DNA from: Paramecium octaurelia
Taxonomy: Eukaryota > Ciliophora > Oligohymenophorea > Peniculida > Parameciidae
Reading direction: 5' to 3'
DNA: 64,000 bases
Assembly (NCBI GenBank): GCA_905182995.1
Contig: CAJJDP010000052.1
Span: forward strand, 405,665-469,664
Below the pieces are notes generated by a model. That model had not been told where the DNA came from and ran no database searches. It worked only from the letters and a program-made list of their open reading frames with translations. Below are positions 25,561 to 46,387 of this stretch, piece by piece. Every line of letters starts with the position of its first letter. The stretch's first letter is position 1. The position numbers were made by a program, and so were the translations under genes.

Positions 25561-27141
25561 ATGATGTCCAAATTCTAATTGAGACCCTCCAATCTAAAAT
25601 CTTCCGGTTTCACAATTTATGAAGCAACTTCAGACTCAGAATCTTATTTTGCATATTTCTATACTGGAATGTATGATTAAGCATTTAGATCATAAGATTT
25701 AGAACCTAAATCTGAATATTTAAGAGAACCTAAAATGATAACAAATCGAGGTAGTAAATATGTATTTTTTAAATATTTTGGGAGTTTCAGGCTTGCAGAT
25801 ATTTCAAAAAAATTAGTAGAGGCAGAAGTTATTAATATTTTGGGTTAATTAATATAAGCTATATTCATTTTACATAAAAATAAGTTGATGGGAAGATGCT
25901 TTAATATTTATAACATTTTGGTAACGAACATATAGAAAGGTAGTTTTTGCATAAAATTAATGGATTTTGGTTTTGGATGTCCTCTTGAATATTAACCTCT
26001 GGATGGTGAATTAAATTGTTATGATTATTAATTTGATTTATTTCTAATCGGAAGGATTTTGTTTTTTTTATTAACCAATCAGGACATTCCATAGCATGAC
26101 TGTTATAAATCGATGTGGCCTGAAACCTAAAAATATATCGAAAACTCCTCATATTCTAAAACTCTGCAAGAACTTTGTAAGAACCTTATCTCACCTTCTC
26201 AATAGAATCGATATTGCTTTTCAAACTTTATGACAGATTTCTTAGGTCTTAAAGGAAAGTAATAATAATCAATTATAGAAATTAAAAAGTTTTATAGTGA
26301 GGATTAGGAAACATTATCCTCGATTAATTAAGAAATTAAGAAGAGAGATGACAATAGTTAAGTTGTTGATATTGCTCCTCCACTTATATTAGATGAGAGT
26401 TTAAATAATCTCATCTTTTTTTTTAAACCTGAATTAAATCCGATTCATAAATACTTAAACTTTAGACTTTTCAATTTTACTATCATTGATTAGGCTATTG
26501 AAAATATTAAACATAAATTTATTACAAGTGTTCACATCTCAGTTCCTCTTTCGATATTTGTACTTGAAAAAATTAAATGCATATTTTTCTAAAAGATATT
26601 CTTGATGTTTGAAAATAATCAATTTCCAAAATTCAATGCTAAAGAAATAGATGATGTGATTAAATCATCATAATACAAAACTTGCTTTGATTTATTGAAA
26701 AACTTAAAATACCTACAATTATAATTTATGCCAAATTATTTGGAAAATTTATATAAATCTATGTAAATCTATTACCCTGATTATTAGAATCACTTGATGT
26801 ATTAGGAGATAAAAAGATTTTTATCAAAAGATAATTTTAACCTTGATTTTGATGAAGTCAAAAATTATTATAGGTTGCCATTAAACAATTTATTAAAATA
26901 AATTGAAAACTTAGAGGAAAATAAAAGCAATAGATAATTTAGATTATTGATTTTCATGTGCATCCTCATAAATAAAATTGGAAACATTAGCAATTTAAAT
27001 AAGCACTACTAAACAATAATAAAATCACAATAATTAAAAGAGATAAATTCTCCACTTCAAGTAAATGATTTCCTTGCTAAGGCAAATATAGAAGAACTAG
27101 ATGAATAATTTGATGAGTTAAGACACATTTATTTTTCATGA
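25561..27141 (+). CDS. Pseudokinase-like protein, second in window
   Basis: Intronless frame of about 526 codons. Residues 60-240 trace a kinase C-lobe: a helix QLIQAIFILHKNKL, then MGRCFNIYNIL in place of HRDLKPxNIL, followed by IKLMDFGFG with the DFG retained, and DLFLIGRILFFLL matching the DxWSLG helix. The catalytic Asp is missing and the N-lobe is very short or divergent with no glycine loop. The remaining 280 residues are Leu/Asn/Lys-rich and helical with no domain I recognise. It may bind nucleotide without phosphotransfer; this is inference. It is unrelated in its tail to the pseudokinase at 16782. Confidence 0.6.
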
Positions 27142-28067
27142 AAAAGTTTTAATTTATTATTTAAATTATACAATCAATATCCTAGATACATGAATTTTAA
27201 CTATATAACCTATAATTAGTTTTAAAGCAATGTAAAATTAAAGAATTTTGGTATTCAGCAAAGTACCTAGAATTCCTATAAGTTTTAGTGTACAATATTA
27301 TAAAAACTAATTTATTGTATTTATTAAATATTAGCTACTGAAATAGTATATAATTAAAGTGGTTGATTTTTTTAATGGTTATTTCTTGATCTTAAAATTT
27401 GCTTTAGGATTAAAAATTATATTTGCCAAAATCTTTTCTTATTTTAATAAATTCTATAATATTTAATTCAATTGCTTTTAATGTAGTTTATAAATAACAT
27501 AAATGTGTTATTTTTGTTTTATGATGTCATAAATAACTAGATATTATCATATAGTGACTCAAATGGATCCAAAGAAAAATCAGTGCAAGGATGCCTAAAG
27601 AAAACAAATAAAGATAAATGAAACGATGATTATATTATCTTGAGTAAGTGTTATGATTTTTTCATAATTATTCATTAGAAAAACAAGATTTTTAAGGGCA
27701 ATTTTCTTGATAATGAAGAATAAGTATTAAAGGGAGATTAAATCCATGAAAAATATATGCTAAAAAGTCCTTGAAAAAGGTTGGTACATCAAAGTAAAAA
27801 TGATTGAAATTAAAAAATAGTAACTATTTTATATTTTATTCACCAAAATTCAAAATTCGAATTGAATTACCATTTTATTATATTTATTAATGAGTTATTA
27901 AAAATTATATCTTAATTAATTGGTAAATTATAGTACTCTTTGTGAATCCATTTGGTACAAAGTATTTGATAATATTATTAGAAAAATTTTTTGTTCACTC
28001 GAAGTGGGTATTTAGAATACTTAATTTTTGGATGTTAAGAATTGATTTATAATAATTTTAATTTAAT
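27142..28067. other. AT-rich spacer, no convincing gene
   Basis: About 925 bp without a supported gene. Two short plus-strand readings occur, MDPKKNQCKDAQRKQ... at about 27563 and MKNKYQREIKSMKN... at about 27714, each ending within 50 codons. They might be decayed coding sequence or chance. The 3' part should contain the promoter of the histidine-kinase gene. Confidence 0.45.
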
Positions 28068-30804
28068 ATGAATAATAGATTACTATATTTTGGATTCTGT
28101 GATGCTGCGATTAGTTTGGTTGCTGGAATAGTCAGTTTTATCCAGGCTAGCTGTTGTTTTAACTTTAGTATAATATTCATAGCAGAGCTAATTTTGATGA
28201 TAGCATTTATTGTTTTGTAATATAAAAGGTTTTTAAATGACCTGATTAGAGAAACTTTTTTAGGTGTTTCATACCTTGTATGCTAAATATTATAGATTGA
28301 GTTTTTAGGATCTCTTTAATCTTCTGTATATACTATATTAATAAATAGGAATATATTTTCTTTTTAAGTCTCAGATTATTTATTTTAACAACATCAATAG
28401 AAAGGATGCCATTTCGAATAACTATATTTTCTATAACTTATTTTTACATTTGTATCAGATTACAATTTTATATGAATATGTTTCCATATTTAGGATTGGC
28501 ATTTATTCCTTTTATATTTGCTGTTGATCAATCTCAAGAGATTCTTTCTTCTTCAATAATTGATTTTTTTTAAAAAACTTTGACGAACCCAGTTCTTATA
28601 CTTGATGCTGAAACAAAAGAACCACTTTTTCATACCAATCAAATGGAATAAGAATTTAATTACACATCGACAAATTAAGATTACTTTATTCATTGTCTCC
28701 AATAATTTTAGGACTCATCGCACAAAACATTGAAGAGTATTTTTGAGGAACAGCAATAATAAATTGAGCGAAAAAGCAGATTCTAATACTGTCGATTAAA
28801 GGAAATATCAAATGAAGATTATCAATATATTGAAACTCAATAAAATAAAAAACTAACTACATTATTGCAAGACGAAATCAATATAGAAAAGCAGGACTTT
28901 ATAAACATTGAGAGTCCTAAAGTTTAGATTGAAAATTAAAAATTTCAACTTTCCAATTAATTCAATGACGATACTCCTCATGGAAAGAGCAAATTCAGAT
29001 TTAAAGATAGCCAATATAAGTTATTTGGGATTAACGAGTTGAAATAGAAGAAAATCAATATAACAGTGTAGCATTGTATTTGGAAAAATAAAGAAGCTTT
29101 TATGATATCCTTGAAAGACTTGGAGAGCTAAAAGTTGTTACAAATATTGACTGAAGAACTTGAAGAAAGCAAAAAACAAAACGACAACAAGGATCAGATA
29201 TTGGCAACTGTATTTCATGACTTTAAGACCCCCATTAATGGAATCTGCACCATAGTAGAGGCAATGGAGGAAAGATACAATCTTAATGCCCCTTCCAAAT
29301 ATTACTTGAGAATAATTAGAAAGAATGTGTACTTGATGTTGTACATGATTTATGACATCTTAGATTTTGCCAGGATCTAGAAAAACCAGTTAAGATTGAG
29401 TGTTAGTGACTTTTATTTAAACGAAATTATAGATGAAGTGGTTGAATTGGTAGCTATTTAAGCTGAACAAAAAGGAGTTGTTATATAAACGCTTTATGAC
29501 ATTCCTTCTTTTTAAATTTATAGTGATCCTAATCGTATCAAATAGATTCTTATGAATTTTATTTCTAATTCATTAAAATTTACTGAACAAGGATCAATCA
29601 CAATATCTGTAGAATCTCCGTAGACTGATAAAGCTAATCATATAGTTAGGACAATTTCATCCAAAAGTGTGCTCCATCAATAATAAAATTAATAAACAGT
29701 AGGGTAGTTGCGTAAATAGTTATCTGGAAAATCTGTTAAGTCTTAATCTGGACAAGGTAGGATGGTGTATACTATATCTATTCAAGATACAGGTTGTGGT
29801 ATCTCGGATCTTATTAAACCTAAGTTATTCAATATGTATGCCACATTTCCAAGTAAGGATGTTCAAAATAAGAGTGGAACTGGGATTGGATTGATGGTTT
29901 GTAAGAAACTTATCAAATTATTGGGTCCCTCCGAGAAAATTGATCTTTGGAGTGAGCAAAACAAAGGAACGAGGATGTCATTTCAGATTTATTCTCGATT
30001 GCCAGATGATCCTAAAAGATCACCTAATTATATTAGTGTTTTCAAATAGGAGAGTAGCTCTAAAAACTTTAATCTTGACAGTCCGTCTCTAATTGATGAA
30101 TAGGAAATGCAATAAAAATTTGTGAGGTCATCGATTTTACGTGTTTACTCAAGACCTGTTGATAAAAATGATACAGAAGCAGGTTTTGATTTGAATCCAG
30201 AACACGAGGATGAAGGGTAGTAGAAATTATAAAACATAAACATTTTATAAAATCTAAAATCTCCAACTGCAAGTAGAATAAAAATTAAAGAGCAAACTTT
30301 GGATGACTCGTAAGAGATAATGGATCCTCGATCAAGATTACAAAAGATTTTGTAAAATAAAACATTTTCAATACTGATTGTTGATGATCAACCATTTAAC
30401 GTATTGGCCTTGAAATTGCTATTGTAGGATATTTCAATAAATGTTTCATTTCTAGAAGCCTATAATGGTTAATAAGCTATTAATAAAGTAATTATTTTGA
30501 CTAATATGTGTATAGTTAATAACGTTTCAGAAAAGCAAGAACATTAAATATGTTCTGATGGATCTCTTCATGCCGATTCTAAATGGGTGGAAGGCTGTTG
30601 CTAAGATTCGAGATATGGTAACATTAGAATTTAAATTAGATTGCCAAAAAAGTCATTGAGGATTTAAAAATAATTGCGATCTCAGGATTTGATGATGAAA
30701 GTGAATAAGAAAGGTGTGAAAATGTTGGTTTTGATGCCTTTATTACTAAACCTGTGAAATTGGAGATGATTGCTGAAGTATTTGCACAATTAGAGTATAA
30801 TTGA
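28068..30804 (+). CDS. Membrane-bound hybrid histidine kinase with C-terminal receiver
   Basis: Two-component signalling protein of about 880 residues. The first 160 residues contain several hydrophobic spans (FCDAAISLVAGIVSFIQ, IIFIAELILMIAFIVL and others), then a PAS-like segment (LTNPVLILDAETKEPLF). HisKA: phosphoacceptor His in FHDFKTPINGI (29216-29218). HATPase: N-box RIKQILMNFISNSLKF, G1 QDTGCGI, G2 GTGIGLMVCKKL. The C-terminal receiver: ILIVDDQPFN, phosphoacceptor Asp in YVLMDLFMP, and TKPVK. Introns of 21-28 nt near 28229-28249, 28328-28350, 30488-30515 and 30620-30641 restore the frame. It probably autophosphorylates and passes phosphate to its own receiver; the signal is unknown. 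Confidence 0.88.
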
Positions 30805-31046
30805 ACTTGATAATACTATTTTATAAATTTATCTTAATACTTATCTGCAATTAAGTTAAATATAACTCATAAATTTAGCAATTATGATACTCATAAACAC
30901 TTTGTTTGATAAATTTTAGCCAAAGAAAATGGGTTTATAATACTAATTAATTAAATTTATATGCATCATTAAGAATTACTTTAAGTTTACATCAAGTTTC
31001 CAATAACGAATAATATAAACTTTATTATTAGTGTATTTATCTTAAA

Positions 31047-33044
31047 ATGATTATGCCTTCCTAATTTGTAGTTTCAGATCGTTAACTTTTTGATTTCAAG
31101 AAACCTCAGAATAAATCAGATTCAGAAGATGAAATGCAGTCCTAACAATTACTCTTGCAAAATTACACAAGAAGATAGAAAAAACTATTGGATATTGAAG
31201 CTATTAAATAAGAGCTAAATAGTAGACCCTAAATTGATACTGAAGTTACTCCCAGGATCGGTAAAAAGACATCTCGCTTGATGGCTAAAAGTCCACCTAA
31301 TTTTATACTTCCCACTTCCCCAGTATTGATAGAATAATTGCAATTGGTTACTTCCATCAAATTGATGAAAGAACAAGTCCCAGCTGAAATTATGAATAAG
31401 TTCTACTCTGAATTAAGGTAATATAGTCATAGATTTTAGATATTTATATGTTCCTGCTAGCACCACAGTTTATAGGTAAGGAGACCTAAATAAAAAATAT
31501 TACATCCTCTTAGATGGAAAATGTGTAGTAATGAAACCTAAAGATAAAATGATTGGTTTTCATAAGTTAGAGTAGGAATTAGAAGGCAAGGCTAAAAAAC
31601 AAAATATGCGAAGGAATGATCCTGATCCCTATGGATTGAAGAGTGCTTTTCCAGATTATATAATTCTCAAAGTCTTAGTAAATGGAGAGTAAAATTATTA
31701 TTAAGTACAGCGCTTTCGGGGAAGCAGCAATCAAATTGAATAGTGCAAGAGCTTCTACTGTTTTTGCAATTGAGAACTCGCATCTCGTCTTCCTCAGTGA
31801 ACAAGCCTATTTATAACTGCTAGATCCCTTTCTTAGTAAATCTTTGGATGATAAAACTATCTATTTTACTCAAACTCCAATATTCAAAGAAATTGACTTC
31901 GAATTGAATGAAATTATGGGAATCCTTATAGAGTGTCATCAAATCACATACAAGGCATCAGAAATACTATACGAAGAAAATGAAAGATCCAATCACATCT
32001 ATTTCATAATTAATGGCCAAGTAGAATTGTCTAAACAATTGAAATCTAAACAAATCGTTCTGTCTTCTTATGGTGAATATTAACATTTTGGAGAAGTCGA
32101 AATATTTCATAAAATACCAAGATTCACAAGAGCAAGGGTGATATCTCCTAGACTTACTGCGTATAAAATTAGGCAATCTAAATTCTTTGATAATTTAGGA
32201 AACATACAAATTTATGAAAACTTTAAAAGTACTTCAAAGGTAATACTTAAGCATTGGACTCTTATTTATGAAACAGCCAAAACTCAAGTAAATTAAAAGG
32301 ATGAAATCTTTCAAGCAGCTCAAGATCAATTAATTAATCGAAGAAATGAAGCCTCAAAATAAATTGTTAATAAATAGATTATAGAAGTTCAGGGAGATAA
32401 ACTCAGTCAAGTCAAAGTATTCCAAAATCTTGCTGATAGCAATATTCAGGATATTAACTCAATTGGAAATTCACCCATCAAAACTATTTTATAACGGGTC
32501 TACAGCAACGCTCTTTAGCAATACTAAGCTAAATTACTTAAGAAGCCTTTATAGACCCAATGTTCTGACGATCATTGTATTAGAAGTCATAAAGACAAGT
32601 AAGTGTCATTTACATAATGAAAGAACCTTTTTTTACACGGAAAGGAGTAGTCCAGAGAGAAGAAGATATAGCCAATTGAATCCGAGACTACCTACCATGG
32701 CCTAGAATTCATCTTCAAATTCTAAAGTCGATTTGAATTAGGTCTTTGAGTCAATTAGTAGGTTGCCTAGAATTCCAAGAGATAACCTTGTTTTATCTTT
32801 GATGTATTAATAGGCATACAAATCAGAGAATCCTGAGAAAAAGGCCAAATAGATTTAGTAAGTGATTTAAGCCTCTTTTCGAAATGTCAAAGGAGATTTG
32901 AAATCAAAAGACAAAGTTGTAACTAGTTGGAAATATAAATCGTCTGATTAAATTATTAAGAATTTAAAGTAAAGTGATGCAAGCTAAGAGAGGAGATTCA
33001 AAGAAGACTATATGGTTTTTGTTTAATCTAAAAGACTATCTTGA
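31047..33044 (+). CDS. Protein with two cyclic-nucleotide-binding domains
   Basis: About 630 residues. An N-terminal Gln/Lys-rich region is followed by two CNB folds. The first: LYVPASTTVYRQGDLNKKYYILLDG ... GDAFGEAAIKLNSARASTVFA, with the phosphate-binding-cassette-like FGEAA....RAST. The second: EILYEENERSNHIYFIINGQVEL ... FGEVEIFHKIPRFTRA, more degenerate. There is no kinase, channel or GEF domain, so it resembles a PKA-regulatory-like or ciliary cNMP sensor without the known dimerisation motif. The C-terminal third is Lys/Gln/Ser-rich. Introns: about 31421-31442 (22 nt), 31690-31711 (22 nt, CAG end) and about 32597-32621 (25 nt, AAG end). Ligand binding is inferred for the first domain only. 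Confidence 0.75.
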
Positions 33045-33116
33045 AATGTTAATTTAAAATTAAATTTAATAATATTATGTTTTATCTGAAAAAGTTAAAG
33101 TTATTCATGATCAATT

Positions 33117-34792
33117 TCATTCTTTTTCATGAAGAAAAGACTTTGACCTTTAGGTTTGCACTTATGTTAAACACTAAATAATACAATTAGTAATACGTTT
33201 TGTGATTATTTTTAGCTTTGCAATTAACATTGTAGATTTGAAATTTGTGCCTTCAAATTATCTACTAACTTAATAATTCTTTCATAAATTCTATCTGGAT
33301 CAAATTTTTCATTGACATTTTCAGTTAAATATTTTCTTTACAACTAGTTAGCACTGACAATAATTTTTCTTAGGTAGGATTAGAGCTTTTCGTTGGAGGA
33401 GATAGTTATCATTTTTTCCATATTTTACAACATTTCTAAAGGTTCAACTAAATTTGCTCTTGGTCCTCCATCCATCTTGTCAGGCAATAGAGCTTTAGAT
33501 TTACTAGTCCAATCACTATAGATTTATAGTATTTTCTTAAACAAGTTCAAATACATATCCTTGTACTGTTCGTAATCTTAATCAGGTGCATCTTATTTAT
33601 TAGTGGATGAATGTAAATTCATATCATATTGATGTTTGCTAACTTATTGTTTGATTTCTAAATCCTTTTGTAGATGCAACAGTTATTTTTCAAGTTAGAT
33701 GTTGTCAAGTTCTAAATCTGAAACTCTTTTAGTGAGAATCAAGTTTTAATTCTCAAAATAGTCATATTTGTCTATGAATTTTTCAGCCTGAAAGTTTTCA
33801 AACCTCTTAGTCATAATATTGAATTATGGTATGAACTTTTCAATTTCAACTGTGCTCCTCTTGAGTTCATCTAATTATTATTTGGAATGCTTGATTTCTT
33901 TGAGAAGTTGAATATTCTTAAAATTCAGGCTTTCATTCGAACTCTACAATTCAAAGATTTTTCCCTTAGCCATTTCTAATTAATCCACAAGTTCTTAGCT
34001 AATTATAGATAATAGGGTACTTTTCTCTTGTAAATTTATCGATGTAGACTAGCATTTATTGTGTAACTTATTCTAATTAAGCCTTGGATTCGCTCAAGAC
34101 TTTTTCCTTCGCAAGATTGTTGATCATTTAATAAAGAGAGTTCTCTGCTTTTTATTTGATTTCCAAAATGGCCCTTCTTCTGGGATTCATTTTAGCCATT
34201 TCTGAAGTGCTTTTGACCAAGTTTTCAATGGTTTTTTTCGGTTGGAAACTCTGAGTCTTGATTTACAGTTTTTTCTTGAGACTGCTTGAAGTATGCTTTT
34301 ATGTATTCAATGCTGACTTAGTTTACAAATATAAATTACAGAAACTTAAAGTTTAAATTCTTCATCAATGGGTCCTGGTTTGGTGTAAATATAATTTCCG
34401 AAAGCATCAAAAACAATTCTATGAAAGTTTTTTTTGAATTGCTCATATTCATCTTGATTAATTTACACTTCTTTTTCGAAATAGTCCTCTGGTGGATCGA
34501 TTTCAGCCTATTCTTTTGTAACTCTCAAATTGCACGATACATTTTCAGATCTTGCTCCTACATTGACTTTCTTCTCTTGCAACTTAAACAAACTCCTTGG
34601 AGTAAGACTAGTAGTGGCAGTATATTTGTTGATTAATTGTTATTGATCTTGATCATCATTTGGAATCGATAGTCTAAGAGATGCAATATTTATTTACTGT
34701 AATTGAGGTCTTCTTGGGCTTGTCACAGCCGTTTATGGTCTAGTGCGAGCTGAACTTAAGAAAGAGCTCTTAGGACTTGTGTGAACAGACAT
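33117..34792 (-). CDS. Long coiled-coil protein, possibly cytoskeletal
   Basis: I do not recognise a named family. A protein of about 530 residues begins MSVHTSPKSSFLSSARTRPQ, a Ser/Thr/Pro-rich leader, then contains a long coiled coil (LEMAKGKIFELQ, LLKEIKHSKQQLDEL, RVSDLELDNIQLEKQL) through most of its length. Introns: 23 nt near 34318-34340, 22 nt (GTA...TAG) near 33999-34020 and 23 nt near 33180-33202; each removes a TGA. The end is SKSFLHEKE before TGA 33117. Divergent from the arginine-kinase-like gene across 200 bp, so the two may share regulatory DNA. A ciliary or basal-body role is only a guess. Confidence 0.7.
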
Positions 34793-34992
34793 TTTAATAA
34801 TAGTTATATTAATAAATGAATATTTTATACTAATCAAGTGAAGTGGAGTATTATTGGAAATCATTAGAAATTAATGAGAAAAACAAAGTATTGTAAAAAG
34901 GGAAGTTATGTGTTCCCATTATGTTTAATTAAATTGGTGAATTTATATACGTTTTTAAATAAATGAAGTGATAAAGTTATTTATAAATTGCA
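34793..34992. promoter_or_regulatory. Divergent intergenic region
   Basis: A 200-bp AT-rich interval separates the start codons of the coiled-coil gene (minus) and the phosphagen-kinase gene (plus), so both promoters must lie here. I see no specific motif beyond AT runs. Confidence 0.5.
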
Positions 34993-36180
34993 ATGTCTTA
35001 GCACAAAATCTTTGCCAAATAGGATGTAAGGAAGCTCTACTTAGATGAACAAGGGAATGTTGATTTTAATAAAATATAAGCTAAGTGGGATGAGTTGAAG
35101 AAGATTAAGGAAAGCTTAGCCAACAAGCATTATACTCAAGCTGTGGTTGAGAAGGTGAAAACGATGTCTGCTGAGGACTAATAACGATTCTTAGATATTA
35201 TTATAGCTGGTCTAACAAACGATGACAGCTCAGTTGGTATTTCAGCCACAAGACCTGAAGATTATGATGTTTTTCTGTTTTATCTAGAACCCATAATCAG
35301 AGAATATCATAAGATCGAAGGGGAAACCAAACAAGAACATGATTGGAACATCCCAGTTGGTGAGTATGTATTGACAAAGATCGATCCAGCCTTGGAGAAG
35401 GTTTCAATGAGAGCCAGAGTGGCCAGAAATGTTGTTGGTTACAATTTACCATCCTCAATGGATAAGGATGAGAGGATCAAATTTGAAAATCAAATGGTAA
35501 CTGTGTTTGAAAACTTTGGAATTCCAGGAAATTATCATAGTCTCACACCAGGTCATAAGAATTTTATATCTGATCAAAAGGCTGATGAACTTAGGAAAAA
35601 GCATTTCTTGTTTATAGATATGACAAGTGACAATTATTTGATGTCGAATGGTGTAGCATCTGATTGGCCATTTGGCAGAGGAATCTGGGTAAGTCAAGAT
35701 GAAACTAAAATGGTTTGGGTAGGAGAAGAAGATTAATTAAGAATTATTTCAATAGTCTAAGGTAATGATTTGGGTAAGGTTGATTAATCACTCCATGAAT
35801 TGTTAACTGGAATTGAAAAGAGTGGTCTCAAATTCGCTGAACATCCAGTCTATGGTATTATAACAACATGTCCAACCAATATGGGAACTGGAAAGAGATA
35901 ATCCATCTTAGGCAAGTTCCCAAATCTTAGTAAATCAGGAACAGACGAAGCTAATTTAAAAGAAAAAGCAAAATCAATTGGATTATAAGCAAGAGGCACT
36001 GGTGGAGAACACTCGTCTATGGATCAAGAGGGAACAGCTGATATTTCCCCATCAGCAAGATTTGGTGTCACAGAAGCTATTGTAACCAAGAGATTATTTG
36101 AAGGATTAATAGTGCTCTATCAATTGGAAAAAACAACAGGCCCAGAAAAGGGTAGAAATAATTGTTGCACAACATTTTGA
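34993..36180 (+). CDS. Phosphagen (arginine-kinase-like) guanidino kinase
   Basis: ATP:guanidino phosphotransferase that buffers ATP via a phosphagen, used in cilia of some protists. Intronless, 395 codons. The N-terminal alpha domain is followed by the catalytic domain: RARVARN (ATP-binding Arg block), FGRGIWVSQDETK, WVGEEDQLRIIS (matches the NEEDxLRxxS signature), TTCPTNMGTG with the reactive Cys, and RGTGGEHSS...DISPSARFG. Length and motifs are those of a single-domain arginine kinase; substrate choice between arginine and another guanidine cannot be fixed by eye. The end is GRNNCCTTF before TGA 36178-36180. Convergent with the EML gene, 217 bp away. Confidence 0.92.
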
Positions 36181-36397
36181 ATATCTTAAAATTAATATAT
36201 CAAATATTTATTTCTATGTTGTTCTAATCAGAACTCAAATTTAAAAAATAATTTTTTTATCCATCTAATTTATTGATAAATCTGGTAATACATATAATTA
36301 GTATGATATGATTCATCTAAATATACCATTAATTTCATAAAAAATGTGATCCATGTAAATATAAATAATTAATTTTATTGATAATTTTAACAATAAA

Positions 36398-44905
<8,508 letters not shown>

Positions 44906-45071
44906 CAGTTATTATTTATAATTTATAAATATTTATTTATCATTGTAACTTCAATCAATAAATATTTGGACCTAATTACATTACATCCAAAGCATTGTTA
45001 GATTTCTTGTATAAAAAAAATAAACATCCAAACTATTTAATTATATACCCAATTTCATTATTAATATTTGT

Positions 45072-46350
45072 ATGAATCAAGAATACTTTGAAAATAGACA
45101 ACAAGCCCTCTGCCTCAAATACCAACCTACGAGCGCCAGCAATTATCGCTATCAAGCCCTCTGGCAACCACAAAACGAAAATCTCAGCAACACCTTAATG
45201 TTGGCCCAGAGAATCTTCAGAGAGTATAAGTAAAGTATTTAATGGATCTATTGAACCCGTAGATAAGTTTTAAGTCCGAAAAGTCTCAGTCATTCAACCT
45301 CAACAACAAGATAAGGAACCTGAACAAAAAAAGCAGAAAACAACCATCATGGACTCCAAAAGATTTCACATGTACAGCAACCCCAAAAATACCAAAGTCA
45401 AACTCCTAAACTCCACAGCGAACAACTCCTTCTATTCCAAAAAGAGTTCGGAAAAATATTAATAATCCCCCATCAAACCCAAGACTGCAATCTCCAGAGC
45501 TAAACGAATATTGCCCTAACAAATCTCCATTACACCAATAGAGAGTGCCACTCCATTAGTGTCTGCACAGAGTTGGTGTGTTATTAATGGAAAGAATGGC
45601 CAATTGATGGGGGGCTACAATCAATATAAAAGCAGACAAATGGCTTCAATCACCAAAATCATGACATGTTGGCTAGCACTGAAACTCACTCAGCAATTTC
45701 ATTTGGACCTTGATAACACCTATTTCACAGTGCCAGAAAAAGTAGTTCATAGCTTAAATATAGGCAGAAAGGATTGGAGGCACAACAGCTCAACTCTAAA
45801 CTGGTGATAAACTCAGCATAAGAGATCTGCTCTATGGGTTGATGTTACCATCTGGTAACGATGCAGCAGTCTCCATACAACATAACTTCGAACTTTACAA
45901 AGGTTGCGACTTTATATAACAAATGAATCAAAACGCCTAAGACATCGGGATGGAGTTGACATCCTATGCCAATCCTCATGGTATTACTTATGTAACTAAA
46001 AAGGTTTGTATCACGAAGCCAACTACTCATCTGCTTATGATATTGGCATCCTCACCTATAATGCCATGTAAAATCTACAGTTCGCCAGTATTGTCAAGAC
46101 CAAAATCTACTTTAGTGAAATTGAAGACAAATTTGGAGAGTCAAAGGAAATCTTTTGGGAAAACACTAATAAAATGTTATACCAAGGATTTAGGGGTGTT
46201 AAGACAGGCATAACAAAAGAGGCAGGGCCATGCGTTGTAGAGTATTTTGAGGATACCGAGAACTCGTACATAATTGTACTGTTAAATTGTAGATCAGTAG
46301 ATCACAGATGGCAGGATGCTATCAAATTATTAGATTGGATTAGATAATGA
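45072..46350 (+). CDS. Peptidase S11 (D-Ala-D-Ala carboxypeptidase-like) serine peptidase
   Basis: Penicillin-binding-protein fold of the bacterial DacA/DacC type. All three active-site motifs are seen in order: SxxK as SITK (45646-45657), SxN as SGN in LMLPSGNDAAVS (45851-45859), and KTG in FRGVKTGITK (46201-46209), plus NPHGL and YSSAYDIGIL. The first 130 residues are Lys/Gln/Ser-rich and have no signal peptide, so the protein is probably cytosolic, unlike bacterial members. Three introns (45235-45262, 45742-45763, 45981-46003) show it is a native ciliate gene rather than contamination. The bacterial substrate is the peptidoglycan stem peptide; here it might act on food bacteria, symbionts or another peptide. 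Divergent from the EML gene, 166 bp apart. Confidence 0.88.
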
Positions 46351-46387
46351 CAAATCTATTCTATATTGTCTATATATTAAACAATAA

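Noticed and set aside
27560..27865. Two small plus-strand readings of under 50 codons
   Set aside because: No ordered sequence, no conserved motif and interruptions by TGA; could not be joined convincingly.
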